This document shows, piece by piece, positions 46,539 through 57,332 of a DNA stretch of 64,000 nucleotides. Position 1 is the first letter of the stretch. Each line of letters starts with the position of its first letter. The stretch is from Bimuria novae-zelandiae CBS 107.79. Taxonomy: Eukaryota; Ascomycota; Dothideomycetes; Pleosporales; Didymosphaeriaceae. Made by a program: the position numbers and the translations under genes. Below the pieces are notes generated by a model. It was given only the letters and a program-made list of their open reading frames with translations, ran no database searches and was not told the origin of the DNA. The stretch is taken from NCBI GenBank assembly GCA_010015655.1, contig ML976664.1:345706-409705 (forward strand), read 5' to 3'.

Positions 46539-48647
46539 ACGTGTCCGTGCACCCAATGCACGGATTCAGCCAATGCACGCCGAACATCCGACGCGTCAAA
46601 ACTCCCTACTTTCAACACGCGATAACTCCACCAATATGGATCCAATTCAAGCTGCGATAGATGAGATCGAATCGCGAGAACCAGGAGAAGATTTTTCATA
46701 TACAGAAATTGCTACCAGATATGGTGTTAATCGATCTACACTCTCACGAAGGCACCGAGGTGTTACCGCGACGCGTGCAGCCAACACAATTAATCAGCGA
46801 AAGCTCAACCCACAGCAAGAGCAGGAGCTTGTACGATATATCAAAAGGCTCACAGAGAGACATATACCTCCTACTAGAGAGATGATACAGAATTTTGCCT
46901 CGACGATAGCAAAGGAGCCAGTCAGCGAGAGCTGGGTTACCCGCTTTATTAACCAACACAGCATTCATCTCATCTCGCAATGGACCGTCGGCATGGACAG
47001 CAATCGCCACAAAGCTGATTTAGTAGATAAATATCGCCTCTATTTCAACCTTGTACACAGCAAGATTGATTAATATCGCATAGATCCTCGTCATATCTAC
47101 AATATGGATAAAAAAGGTGTCCTGATCGGTATCGTTGGTAGAACAAAGAGGATATTCAGCAGACGAATGTGGGAGAAGAAGGAGGTTAGGGCATCACTCT
47201 AGGATGGCAATCGCGCGTGGATCACGCTCCTAGCATGTATCTGCGCTGATGGATCAGCTTTGCCGCCAAGCCTTATCTATGAGGCTGCCAACAAGGACAT
47301 CCAATCAAGCTAGGTAGAGGATATTAAGGCAGGATATTATGAAGTCTTTATTACCTCATCATCCTCTGGCTGGACGAACAACAATATCGGGCTTGCCTAG
47401 CTTAAGCAGGTGTTTAATCGCTATATAAAAGAGAAGGCTCGACGATTATATTAACTTTTAATTATAGACGGCCACGGATCTTATGTTACTATAGACTTTA
47501 TTAACTACTATAATTAGAATAGGATCCTGCTTGCTGTCCTGCCTCCTTATTTAACTTATATACTTTAGCTACTTGATGTTGCGATGTTTAAGCCTCTATT
47601 AATAGCCTACTTAGCAGAGCTATTAAGATACCTTTATAGAAGCTAGGGCCTAGCTTCTATCACCAAAGGCGACTTCTTTCCCCTATTCTAGAATGCGTGG
47701 AAGGCCTCTTTCAAGGAATTAACTATCCTCAGCTCTTTTAGAGCCACAGGTATATCGCCACCTAATCCTGACCCTATCCTTAATAGGTTCACCCAGGATT
47801 AAGAATTAGGCAATAGCTCCTCATTAGGGCTTAGCGATTATAACTAGAGAAAGATGGATAGGCTTGTACGCTCTATAGTAAGTAATTAAAGTAGCAAGGA
47901 TATACAGAAGCTTCGTTAATTACTCTACCACCTATTTGTTAAAAATGAGCTGCTTAAGCATGACAATAATAGGCTTAGGCAGGCGCTATTTATTAAGAAG
48001 AAGCGTAATAAGAAGAGTAAAGCTCTAGACCTTTAACAGCGCTAGGAGTATCATGGTGGGGCTATCTTATAGTTACTAAGGAAAGTAAGGGAGGCACGTT
48101 ATTATTAATTAATTAAGGAGCAAGAGGATAAGCAGTAGTAGCTTTAAAAAGTAAAAATAACAGAGCTAAAGAAGGTAGCTAAGCTATACAAGGAGAAAAT
48201 CTAGCAAGAAAAGCGTGCAGCGAGAGAGGCAGCGAAGAAGGCAAAGGAGAAGGAGAGAGCTAAAAAGGCAGCTTAGCGCACTGCCCAGAAGTCTGCCAAT
48301 AACGCTAAAAAGGCTCTATAACTATCCTAAAGGAGTAAGAGAAAAGCTTCTCAGCCATCTCTACAGAGCAGAAAGCGTCAGAAACGTGTTGTTGATGCTA
48401 CGGATGTTGGGGAGGCCTTAAAGGGCGCATCTGCTGCCCTAACCAAATCCACACGGAGCGGCCGCGACGTCAAGCTTCTAGATAGATTTAAATAGTGCAA
48501 ATGAATCGCAGCTATCGATTTACTATCCTAGTAGAAAATCTTATAATAATATTGTTTGTGAGTGGTTCTGTAGCCTTATTTCTAATAGAGCGTTTATGGT
48601 GTTCGGCGTGCATTGGCTGAATCCGTGCATTAGGTGCACGGACACGT
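46539..48647 (+). mobile_element. Pogo/Fot1-type DNA transposon, copy 3
   Basis: Ends are ACGTGTCCGTGCACC and its complement; the 48-bp inverted repeats differ at one position (C/T). Each end holds the direct motif CCAATGCACG, with the outer copy in the right end reading CTAATGCACG. TA duplications are at 46537-46538 and 48648-48649. Length is 2109 bp. The element splits the RNase H of the LINE. Confidence 0.95.
46636..48495 (+). pseudogene. Pogo-type (DDE_1) transposase, copy 3
   Basis: The frame is exactly 1860 nt. The first 145 codons are open: MDPIQAAIDEIE, HTH (RYGVNRSTLSRRHRG) and the CENP-B-type HTH (PPTREMIQNFASTIAKEP). Then stops appear. YNMDKKGVLIG shows the first catalytic Asp kept but the following Glu changed to Lys; LLIIDGHGSY keeps the second; ILQLLDVAMFKPL keeps the third. 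The C-terminal coiled coil and basic tail match copy Y closely. The N-terminal region after the HTH (TATRAANTINQRKL) differs from copy Y (TRPTQVKNSSQQKL), which is of interest because the terminal motifs differ too. Confidence 0.9.
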
Positions 48648-50524
48648 TACGTATAGGTTACGTGGCGCTCGCCGTTTTCTGTGCGCTGTTCCGAGCCGTC
48701 TGAGAACACTATAATTGTCTTAGTAGGCAGGCTTGTCTACCATTATTTAAATTCTTTAGTAGCGAGCTTTTTAGGCTTATTATTTATAGGGTCTATTTAG
48801 CACTAGTTAGAATAGTGCGATTATAGTAGTATAGGGCGGGGTACTAGTGCGAATAGCTATGCGAGTAGTTAAACTTTTATATATAAGCGCTATAGGCGTC
48901 TAGCGCCTCTTCCTTTATATACTATAGTTAGTCGCGTGCGCGCTGTAAGCGGGTAACCTTTATTAACGTAGTGTAGGCGTATAGCAAACCTCGTCTTGCA
49001 CTCTTTAAGCGCCACAGCTGCTAAGGAAATGCCTGCGTCTCTATATAGCATAGTAGTAGGCGTGGTGCGGTAGGCGGGGACGACGCCTCTAACCGCTATC
49101 GTGAGGGCCTTTTCCAGGGCGGCGATATGCCACCCAAGTTATATACTAACCTTTTGGTTCTACGTAGCTCCTATAATCTTGGGGGGCTTCGTGCGCCCTC
49201 TATACCAGGCCTCGTTTCTATACAGTAGGCGTAGCAGTACGCATGAGATTACTACTTTGCGCAGTGAGCTGGCTAGTAGGCCATGCTAGATCCTGGTAAG
49301 GCTACGAATATGCTGTGCGACTGCGCGTCCTTTAGCTACGCGGGTAATAACGTGTATTTTAAAATTAAGCTTTTTATTAAAGTAAATACCTAGCTAGCGT
49401 AGCGCCTTGTCTAGTAGTATAGGTTAGAGGATAAGCTAATTATTAATCTAAATAGGTAGCGAATAGTTACTTTTCTACTTAGTTAGGTGTATTATTTTAA
49501 GTTTCTCTAGGGCAAATGCCACGTGATTAGCGTCTCCCTAGGAATTTATAGCGCCTATATCTTCTGCCAGCATTTTTACGTTCTGGTCTAGGGAGTGGGA
49601 TTGCCTGTAGAGGTAGATATCGTCTACGTACCTAAAGCGCCTAGTAGGGTCTTGCTAAAGTAGCTCTGCCAGATAAAGTGTATATAGCACTAGTAATAGT
49701 GGTAAGCCCTGCGGCGTCCCGCACTGTACTAGGTGGGGCGCTATAGTGGCTTCTCCTAATCGCACTTAGACGCGGCGGTCCTAGAGGAAGTTTTTTATAA
49801 TTAGGAGGGCGCTATTATCTTATCCTTAGGCCTTTATCCTATATAGAAGTTAATTTTTAAGAAGTGCGTTAAAGGCGCCTTAGACGTTTATAGTGACTAT
49901 AGTGACGTGCTAGCCGTTAGAGAAGGCGTCCTCTACGTTATGTATAAAGGCGGCTACTAGGTCCATGACTAATCTCTTAGGGAGAGCCCCCCCGTGTTAG
50001 GGGCTTAGTATGCCGTGTGCCATGGCAGTGCTGGCAAATCTCCTTGCTAAGATTCTCTTTAGGCCCTTGCCAAGGCAGGATAGCAGGGCGATGGGTCTCC
50101 ATGATCTAGGGGAGGATTTGTCCTTTTTGCCTATCTTGGGTATCATGACGACCTCTGCGACCCTCCACGCGTGGGCAGAGATGCCAACAATCAATCATGT
50201 TTCAATATATTGATTGATATTGATTAAAATTCAATATTCAATTAATTTAATACTTCAGCTGCTATTTTCAATTCAATTTCAATATCCTATAAAAATATTA
50301 ATTAATATATTGAAACTTGATTAATATTTTGTACTTGAAATTAAATTTTAGAGTAAGAACTATTTTTTACCTCTATAGTAGTAGAAATAATTCTATATTC
50401 AAGCTATACTTAGCTATAGCCTACTAAGCCTTTCTTCTAAACTTAATCGCGTACTTTCTTAGCTAAACTATTATTACCACCACGTAGCCTACTAGCATAC
50501 ACAACATACGCGTCGTTTAGTATA

Positions 50525-52371
50525 ACGTGGTTTATTACCAAGCGGGCCAACCCCACCAAGCGGGCCACTTTTTAAAAGTTAGTCTATTGCGAAGCGCCTC
50601 CTATAACACTACTATAATTTACTATAATTTGCAGAATATAGAAATACTATTTAGACTTATTGCTATTAGAAGTATCTACAATTTCTACTGCGCAGGTGCG
50701 AGCGTTGTGGCCAGCTTCGCCGCAACGTTCGCAGCGCCTCTGCCCACGCACCCTCTTTACAGACTCTTCACCCTCTTTTTACCTACTACTATCCTTTTTA
50801 GCTATTAAATTAACTACCTCTCTTACTATAAGTGTTTTAGCTGCCTAAATATACTTCCTCTTTTAACTTTTTACCTTTATTACTATTTCTACTATCTTAT
50901 AAAGCCCTACTATTTCTTATTATATTAATACTATTTCGTGCCCTATTAATATAATACTTTTATTAAGCTGCTTAATAGCTCTAAGAAGCGGAGAAACTAG
51001 TAAATCTCTATACTTTTATACACGCTTATAAACTAGCGTTAACTAAGCCTCTATCTCGCGGAGGTTGCTTAGTGTTTTTAATTCCTATAGGGTGTCCTCT
51101 ACGTTAGGTAGAGTTGGCGTATAAAGAACTATATTAAGTCTTAATAACACTGCCTCTAGGTTATGTAGGACTAATCTAGCGCCTCTAAAGCCTACGCAGA
51201 TGTTCGCCTTTATTATTACTTTTTTAAAAGCTACTTTAAAGGCTAGTAGAAAGGCTTCCTTTTTAATTTACTTAGTGCTATACTATGCTAAGCTACTAAT
51301 CTTATTACTGTACGCCCGCTTTAAAGGCGAAAAACAACCCACATTAAGTGGCTATAAGAGGTGTGATAAGTGTGGAGGCATATAGAGAATAATAATCTTC
51401 TGTTCCTTATAGTATTTATAGAATTCGTGTGAGTAGTGGCTCTTGTAACTATCTATAATTAGCAGCTAGTGTGCACCTAAACTACGCGCCTTAGTATAGG
51501 TATTAAAGTGCCTTAGCTAGGCAAGGTTAAGCTTATTTAACGTCTAGCTATTAAGACTAACTTTAATAACTTAGTCTCGGGATAGATTATAGAACTAGGA
51601 CGTAATTAGAACCTTACTAAAAAAAATAAGAAAAGGTAGTAGAGCCTAGCCTTTAGCGCTAACACCCTAAATATTAGTAACCTACCTATAATTACTAGGT
51701 TAAATCTTCTTTAGGTTGCTTTGCTTCTTAGAGCCTGTAAAGACTATCTAACCCTGTATTACCCCTATTATAAAGCCTGTCTCGTCGAAGTTATACGTGT
51801 CGTTATTAGCGATACCGTACTTAGCCTTAGTATTAGTAACTAGCTTAAACTAGGGCGTTATAATACGTAGATCTTTATTTAGGGCTTGCTAATAATTATA
51901 TAAATAGCTCTTTTAAAGCTTAATTTCTAGCGTACGCGTCTTAAGCCTGTCTACCTAGTGCTTATTAATAGGCTATCTATCGCGCTTAGCAAGTAGATTA
52001 TTAGCTATATCTTAGACTATATCCCTTATTGCACCTATTTCTCGCTAGTTAAGCTTAAGTATACGTTAGACTAGAGCCTTCTCCTTTAGCTTAGTTAGCT
52101 TCTTTAAGTTAGGCTTGCGATCGCGTTAAGAGAGGGCTCCTTAGTATTATTATTATACTATTATTTAAGGCACGCTAAAAGCTATAATAACGCGTCTTTT
52201 ACTCTTATTATAATCTTTAATTATAGCTTAGATAGTAAGCTATAGTACGCTTTTAGTATAAGGTTATTACGCGTTATGTTATAATAGTATTATAGTATAA
52301 GCTAGAGGTGGGCTGCATTTAGCAAAGTTGGCCCGCTTGGTGGGGTTGGCCCGCTCGGTGGTGAACCACGT
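50525..52371 (-). mobile_element. Fot1/pogo-like DNA transposon, copy B
   Basis: It has the same family and exact length (1847 bp) as copy A. Ends are ACGTGG and CCACGT, with TA at 50523-50524 and 52372-52373. The left terminal motif reads ACCAAGCGGGCCA where copy A has ACCGAGCGGGCCA (a G-to-A change). Confidence 0.95.
50647..52290 (-). pseudogene. DDE_1 transposase of Fot1-like copy B
   Basis: The frame length (1644 nt) equals copy A. The start codon is lost (ATG to ATA, a G-to-A change). Copy B carries additional RIP-type stops. The third catalytic position is again Asn (CATTAAGTGG on the plus strand in both copies). The C-terminal zinc knuckle is complete here: CERCGEAGHNARTC, with all four metal ligands, unlike copy A. 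Together the two copies allow most of the family's architecture to be described: two HTH units, DDE core, CCHC tail. Confidence 0.85.
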
Positions 52372-52744
52372 TAATCTATTTATTTATAAATAATTTTTAA
52401 TGCCTCTTATCTTAGCTAAACGCGTAGCTAAGGTAGCCAACACGCCATTCGAACGCGCTAAACGTAACCACAAACCCACACTTAAAACCCGCGAGGGCGA
52501 TGGCACGCAGCAACCGAAGCCTGTATGCCTAGGTACCCCACCGCCTACACAGCCTACAGGGCCGCCAAACGAGACACTTGCACTGCCGACCAACACTACT
52601 TCTCCGCGGTATAAGCTATTCACAGCAGCCTCACAAGCCACGAAAGACGCGCCGTTTAAGTAAAGGCTGCTTAACCTAGTGCCAAAGTCTAATATAGTAC
52701 GCCCTAGAGGAGTGTCAACAGTAGCTATAGAGGCAACAACAGAC

Positions 52745-53142
52745 TGTTAGGTTCCATCTAGGATAGCTAGTCCTAAATGGGCTAAGGTTGGTTCTCGGGC
52801 AGGAGTACTAGGTAGGACAAGAGAGGGTGTAGTGATAGCTTGCGCTTGTCACTAGGGTGTTAGTATCGAAGGTGTGTACAGCATAATCAAATCAACAAGA
52901 TTGCTTAGTCAGATCCAAACGATAGATTAATAAACAGGTTAAACGCGAATATGAGAGATCATTCTCGCGTTCCTATATACATAAGGATTTCTGTACCATC
53001 CAAGGTCTTGCTGCCATCCATGGCTGGTGCTGCCTTGGCTGGATGGTACATCACGTGACCTCGGTTGCGCAACCCCACCAAGTGTCACCCCCGCTGAGGG
53101 CCCGTTGGTCCTCCGCGTCCTATACATGTTCAGATCCTAACA
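52745..53142 (-). mobile_element. Solo LTR, gypsy family II (reverse orientation)
   Basis: It begins TGTTAGGTTCC, ends AGATCCTAACA and has a perfect 5-bp duplication CAGAC (52740-52744 and 53143-53147). Its reverse complement aligns with the LTRs at 34146 and 42360 (blocks TATGTATATAGGAACGCGAG and CCCGAGAACYAACCTTAG). Length is 398 bp. It keeps many C and G positions that are T or A in the other copies, so it is close to the unmutated form of this LTR. Confidence 0.93.
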
Positions 53143-53296
53143 CAGACCTATACATTAATAATGTTAACGTAGGGCTTCACTCTAGCCTTATTAACGACGT
53201 GGACAACGTGGACTTTACGCAATTACCTAGCTATTATAAACCTACTACTATAATAAAGCAAGACTAGAGTTAGATATTTAAGCATAGCTACTGTAT

Positions 53297-55578
53297 CCCC
53301 CGCAGGGCCTGAATCTGCCGTACACGGGCCACATGTAAGTGGCCAATCGGATGAACCCTCCGACTCTGCATGAAAACCAAATAATATGAGCTTGTAGGGC
53401 AAATTTGTATAGAGATTGCATTCTTGGAGGTTTTAACATAGAATTACTTGATACTTGAGCTTATTTTCGTGTCAACTTGCTTGATCGTTCGGTGACGTCG
53501 TAGGTGCTCTTGCCAGCACTCAGAGCGTACTTCTGGCCTACACAAAGGCAACTTGCAGACGGAGCAGCCAAACAACGTCCTCGGAGTACGTCTGTTGCCT
53601 GAAGTCGTCTTGAGAGGCATCCTTGAAGGCGCTGAGCTATTACTCTTACGCCCAGTTATAGCACAAACAGCACAAGTCTTTGCCTCTGCAAATAGCTTGA
53701 TAGACTTGTGGGCGCTCTCCTCAGTGACGACGACGTCGTCGACTCTTGCCCGCTTCTTTGACCCGTGGCAAAGGCTGGTGCCACGCTCAAAGAGCTGCTC
53801 TATAAGCTTGTATAGGAACTTCTTGTGGCCCGATTGTTTGGTATGGACGGCGGAGGAGTACGAGGAGAGTCTATACGCGTTATTGAGGCTCAAATCGAGT
53901 AGAAAGTAGAGTAGAGGTCGCCAAGTACGATGCTTGACCTGCTACGTGGAGTAATAGCTTCTGCACTAATCAAATCGATCAACGTCGCTCTTGTGGCGAT
54001 TGTAGTCGTCAATCATCGTAGGGATCCCGAGAAACTTTACAGCGTGATTGCCAAAGGCCTCCTCGAAGACGTTTTTGTTGTTTTGGGCCAGCTTTAAGCG
54101 TCAACGTAGCTTGACGATGTGTTGCGTTGCTAGGTAGCGATTATCGTTAGTTGGCAGAGTACGACTCCATGCCAAGACTTGTCAAGATGGACGTCAGTAC
54201 TCACGCTCAGCGACTGTACTTGCAAAAAGCACGACTTGACTGTCTCTCCAAGCCATCTCCAGTACTCTCTTTGACGCTGAGAGCGCCCAGTATGTCTCTC
54301 CCCACCTCATCTTGCTCGAAAACTGCGTCTTTGTACGTATAAGATCGCTATTGAAGCGCTCCTTTGATAGCCTTTTACTGGCCGACCTGCTATTGTTTAT
54401 CTCAACTTCTGCCTTGGCCGTCATCTCAAAAAGCTCCTCCGTCGAAGTTTTGGTCGTCCTGACTGTCCCAGCACAGCCTACGCCTTTGGATCTCAGGTAT
54501 TCGAGCATGGGGATGGTGTTGAAGAGATTGTCGTCCCAAACAATATGGAGATGCGGCGGAAAGCGTCGCTGCTCAGCAGCGTCAACAGCGAGTACGAGAC
54601 TGATGGGCACCGACTCAGTGGGCGTAAAGGACGCAGAAGCTTCGTCCGCAGGACTCAGTAAGTTAACAGGCCCTCGGCTAGCACCTCTAGCATGAAATAA
54701 CCAGTTTATCAGGTATCCATCGTTGGCCAAACACCAGATTTTGAAGCCCTCTGGTGTCGGCTTCGTCTTGATTATCACGACCTCGCTGGCGCGGCCAGTA
54801 AATCTCGCAACTGCCTCGTCAACGCAGAGGTGCTTGCCGGGCTTCCAATACTTGAAGCTGCGCTCACGCAGAGTCTCCGACAACTCCCACACGCGTCCGA
54901 ATGGTGAAGAGAACTTCTGCTCAACCTCAGCGCAATAGAGATACCTGTCGAGCTGCTCCCATCGCTTTTGCGGCATGTACTGACCTATCTTGTGCGTAGG
55001 CGCGTTCACATGGCCCGGCTGCCAATACTCCTTCAGTGACGGTTCGCGATGGACTCCCATATAGACGATGATTGCAAAGTACGTGTACAACTCTGCCGGT
55101 GACGTCGGTTTCCAGTCTCTACAATATTCCTGCGAGGGCGCTTGCCGGAGCAACTCAGCGTGGCGATTCGTATGGTGGGCGATACTATCGAGGACGTCGA
55201 CGTCAAAAAACAACTCGAATAGGGAAATAGGATCCCCCGCGATACCTTCAGGTATCTCCGCCTCACCAAAAATACGTGGGTTGTTGATCTTGAGCGGTTG
55301 CCAGTCGGGTGGCGGATCCTTTGGCAGATTGGGCAAAACACCAGCTTTTTTCGAGTACTTTGTGTACCTGACGAAGTCAGCATCATTGCTCAGCGTCACG
55401 GCACCTTTAGGCATAGTTGCAGATGGTAGAGCTTCTAAAAAAGGTTTATTTTAGCTGGTAATTGACGATTTTTGGGAATTGCTGACATCACGATGCAAGG
55501 TTTGGAGGTTTCGAACGCTTTCATCTAATTGGCCATTCATATGTGGCCCGTGTACGGCAGATTCAGGCCCTGCGGGGG
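53297..55578 (-). mobile_element. piggyBac-type DNA transposon
   Basis: A perfect inverted repeat of about 38 bp (CCCCCGCAGGGCCTG...) bounds 2282 bp. The usual TTAA duplication is absent. The left flank is hAT copy 2 and the right flank is a Tc1/mariner tail, so the flanks are not the two halves of one site. GC content is normal and damage is slight compared with neighbouring repeats, suggesting it arrived late. Confidence 0.88.
53444..55414 (-). pseudogene. piggyBac (DDE_Tnp_1_7) transposase with two stops
   Basis: Two exons, 55414-54205 and 54129-53444, are joined across a 75-bp intron (GTGAGT, branch CTAAC, TAG) and give a 631-residue frame. The domain starts at ISLFELFFDVDVLDSI (residue 63). 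Catalytic Asp residues are seen in HLCVDEAV (199), WDDNLF (295) and YNRHKSDVDRFD (453-457 region). The C-terminal part has SYYS, LLDLSLNNAY and a Cys/His-rich tail (CAVC, CSVCKLPLC, CWQEHLRRH) that fits the family's zinc ring. Two in-frame stops remain: TGA at codon 413 (54101-54103) and TAG at codon 458 (53966-53968). Both are single C-to-T changes in sense codons, consistent with light RIP. Otherwise intact. Confidence 0.9.
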
Positions 55579-55843
55579 ATATTGAGGAGAAGTACGGAGA
55601 TGTACAGCTTTCGTACGATAGACTCCGGGGTGCTGTTCGTGAGGCATGGGATGCGATTACTAGGGAACAGCTCCTAGAGCTAATTGACTCTATGAGGCAG
55701 CGTTGTCAAGATGTGATTAACGCTCAGGGTGGATATACGAAGTGGTAACATTAAATAATAACTGTTTTTTATTATCTCTATCTAGTTAGCGTTGTGGCCC
55801 TTGCTTAGCGCGGCGCTAACAATATTTTTGCCTGATACCACAG
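55579..55843 (+). pseudogene. 3' end of a Tc1/mariner element
   Basis: The frame reads IEEKYGDVQLSYDRLRG, then EAWDAITREQLLELIDSM and VINAQGGYTKW to a TAA at 55746. This is the typical C-terminus of a Tc1-like transposase. The right terminal repeat ends at TTTTGCCTGATACCACAG, followed by TA (55844-55845). The upstream part has been replaced by the piggyBac element. The sequence is not RIP-altered, unlike the related full element at 56014. Confidence 0.85.
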
Positions 55844-56013
55844 TAAGACGAGATGAGATTACGCAGTCATCAAACACAAGCTTAAATTTGGTACGTCAGA
55901 AGCGGGGGTGTGGAAGATTTAGTGTGGCTAGCTGCATAAAAAATTCCACGCCAGCGCCTTACCATAATCGTCCGAGATCACGAAATGAGATTGCGGCCAC
56001 CGAACAGGCCCTA

Positions 56014-57330
56014 CTGTGGTATCAGGCAAAAGTGAGGTGAGTGGCCCGCGCACAGCAGGGATGCCTGACTCGATACAAAACGGACGCCACTAAACAGAAA
56101 TACCATTAGCTCTATGTAATTTATATGATAATGCTTGTACCTCTGTCGTGTGCTGTCCACCACAACATCACCACAATGTCTCCCCCATTAACACCAACTC
56201 GTCAATACCTCACTCGCGACCAACGCCTCCAGATACGCACCTTACGTCTAGCTAGGCACACTTACCTATTTATTACTAACCTTCTTAAGGTCTTAAAAAG
56301 ATAAGTTACTTACGTAATTACTAGCGCACGCGTTACGCTAAAGAAGCGTACTAGTTATTTACCCTCCCTTATAAATAAATAAGTAGACTAGCTTAAAGAA
56401 TTTATTAAATCTTTTTAAGAAGGGAGGTAGATAAGTTTCCTACGCCTTATAGAGGGTCCCTTTGCTTACTAGGGCGTTAGTAAATACGTAATTTAGAATA
56501 CTTTATAAAGTAGGGGGTATACTTACTATATTACTCTTACTAAGCCTCCTCTTATTAAAAAGAATTATTAGCTACGCCTCGCGTAAGTAAAAGCTTACGC
56601 TAACTAGTCTTTTTAGTAGTAGTATATAATCCTCTAAAGCGATAAAACTTAGGTGACTAGTAATTAGTATCGTAAGAAGTAGGTTACTAGGCGCCCTAGA
56701 GAGGAATTAGATCCCTTTTATATTATTAAGAAACTACGTAAGAAGCGTAGCTAGATGTTCTAAGGTTGCTTCTTAGGTACGATAAAGGGGCCGTTAGTAT
56801 TCTAAAAGAAGGAATAGAAGAGTATTAATAAGGAAAGCTATTATAAGAGAGTTATATCTCTCGTTCACGGATAGCTACGCCTTAATCTATATTTTTAATT
56901 TATGTAAGATAGCGCTCCTAGGCACGCTGCTACTTACATAATTAAAGAGCTTTAATTAAGAGGAATTTACTTTATCTTTTAGCTAGCGTTCTCGCTAGAT
57001 CTTAACCTAATTAAGGTAGTATAGAATAAGATAAAGGACTATATTAAGTAGTATTATTTTAATCTACCTAAGGGTAAGCAGCGAATATATAGCTAGCTAC
57101 GTAATATTATATAAGAAGCGTGGGACTTAATTAGAAGTAAAGTATTTAAGGAGTTTATTAAGAGCATGCTAGCTAGATGCCAGGCTGTAATTAATGCAAA
57201 AGGTAGTTAGACTAGGTACTGAAATTTATACATAAAAGAGGACAAGCGTGCGAAATTTACATGGCTCGGCATCTTGGCGACACCCCTGTTGTGCGCGGGC
57301 CACTCACCTCACTTTTGCCTGATACCACAG
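56014..57330 (+). mobile_element. Complete Tc1/mariner element
   Basis: Inverted repeats of about 48 bp (CTGTGGTATCAGGCAAAAG... and its complement) and TA duplications (56012-56013 and 57331-57332) bound 1317 bp. The last 18 bp are the same as the end of the fragment at 55843, but the inner part of the repeat differs, so the two are related families. Confidence 0.95.
56176..57221 (+). pseudogene. Tc1/mariner (DDE_3) transposase, RIP-inactivated
   Basis: The start is ATG at 56176 (MSPPLTPTRQYLTRDQRLQI). The frame contains LRLARHTYLFITNLL (HTH), then a core with REELDPFYIIKK, GTIKGPLVF, a DSAPRHAATYI stretch (second Asp region) and LAFSLDLNLIKVV, from FWPAFSPDLNPIExVW. The end is EAWDLI...FIKSMLARCQAVINAKGS. 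Over twenty stops, nearly all TAG/TAA, break the frame, while length and order are kept. Confidence 0.85.
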
Positions 57331-57332
57331 TA

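Larger units (their letters stand above)
45840..50175 (-). mobile_element. Tad-type LINE (non-LTR) fragment
   Basis: On the minus strand the RT start survives near 50000-50175 (WRVAEVVMIPKIGKKDKSS, SWRPIALLSCLGKGL), as in Tad/I-clade reverse transcriptases. RNase H begins at about 48720 with VFSDGSE, is split by the pogo copy 3 insertion, and continues at 46538 with RYAVYQGQSLLYTG and AHVFDAEAVGAWRGL. A zinc-type end (LTCTCEADLALDYIL) lies near 45890-45930. The upstream half (endonuclease and ORF1) is missing because hAT copy 2 begins at 50176. Many stops are present, but several segments remain open and GC-balanced, so decay is patchy. Confidence 0.8.
50176..53296 (+). mobile_element. hAT-family DNA transposon, copy 2, truncated on the right
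   Basis: The left end is CAGAGATGCC at 50176, inserted in the LINE RT. The possible left target copy is CGCGTGGG (50168-50175). AT-rich subterminal sequence with TTGATTG repeats follows. A Fot1-like element (50525-52371) and a solo LTR (52745-53142) interrupt it. Coding sequence begins at ATG 52400 (MPLILAKRVAK) and matches copy 1 to position 53296, where the piggyBac end begins. The rest of the element and its right end are missing. Confidence 0.85.

Noticed and set aside
54312..55454. Plus-strand frames of 117-128 codons
   Set aside because: They are shadows of the piggyBac transposase on the opposite strand.
53294..55581. Extending the piggyBac ends by TAT/ATA to find a target duplication
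   Set aside because: The extra bases are inverted, not direct, and the next four bases on each side do not match. No TTAA is present.
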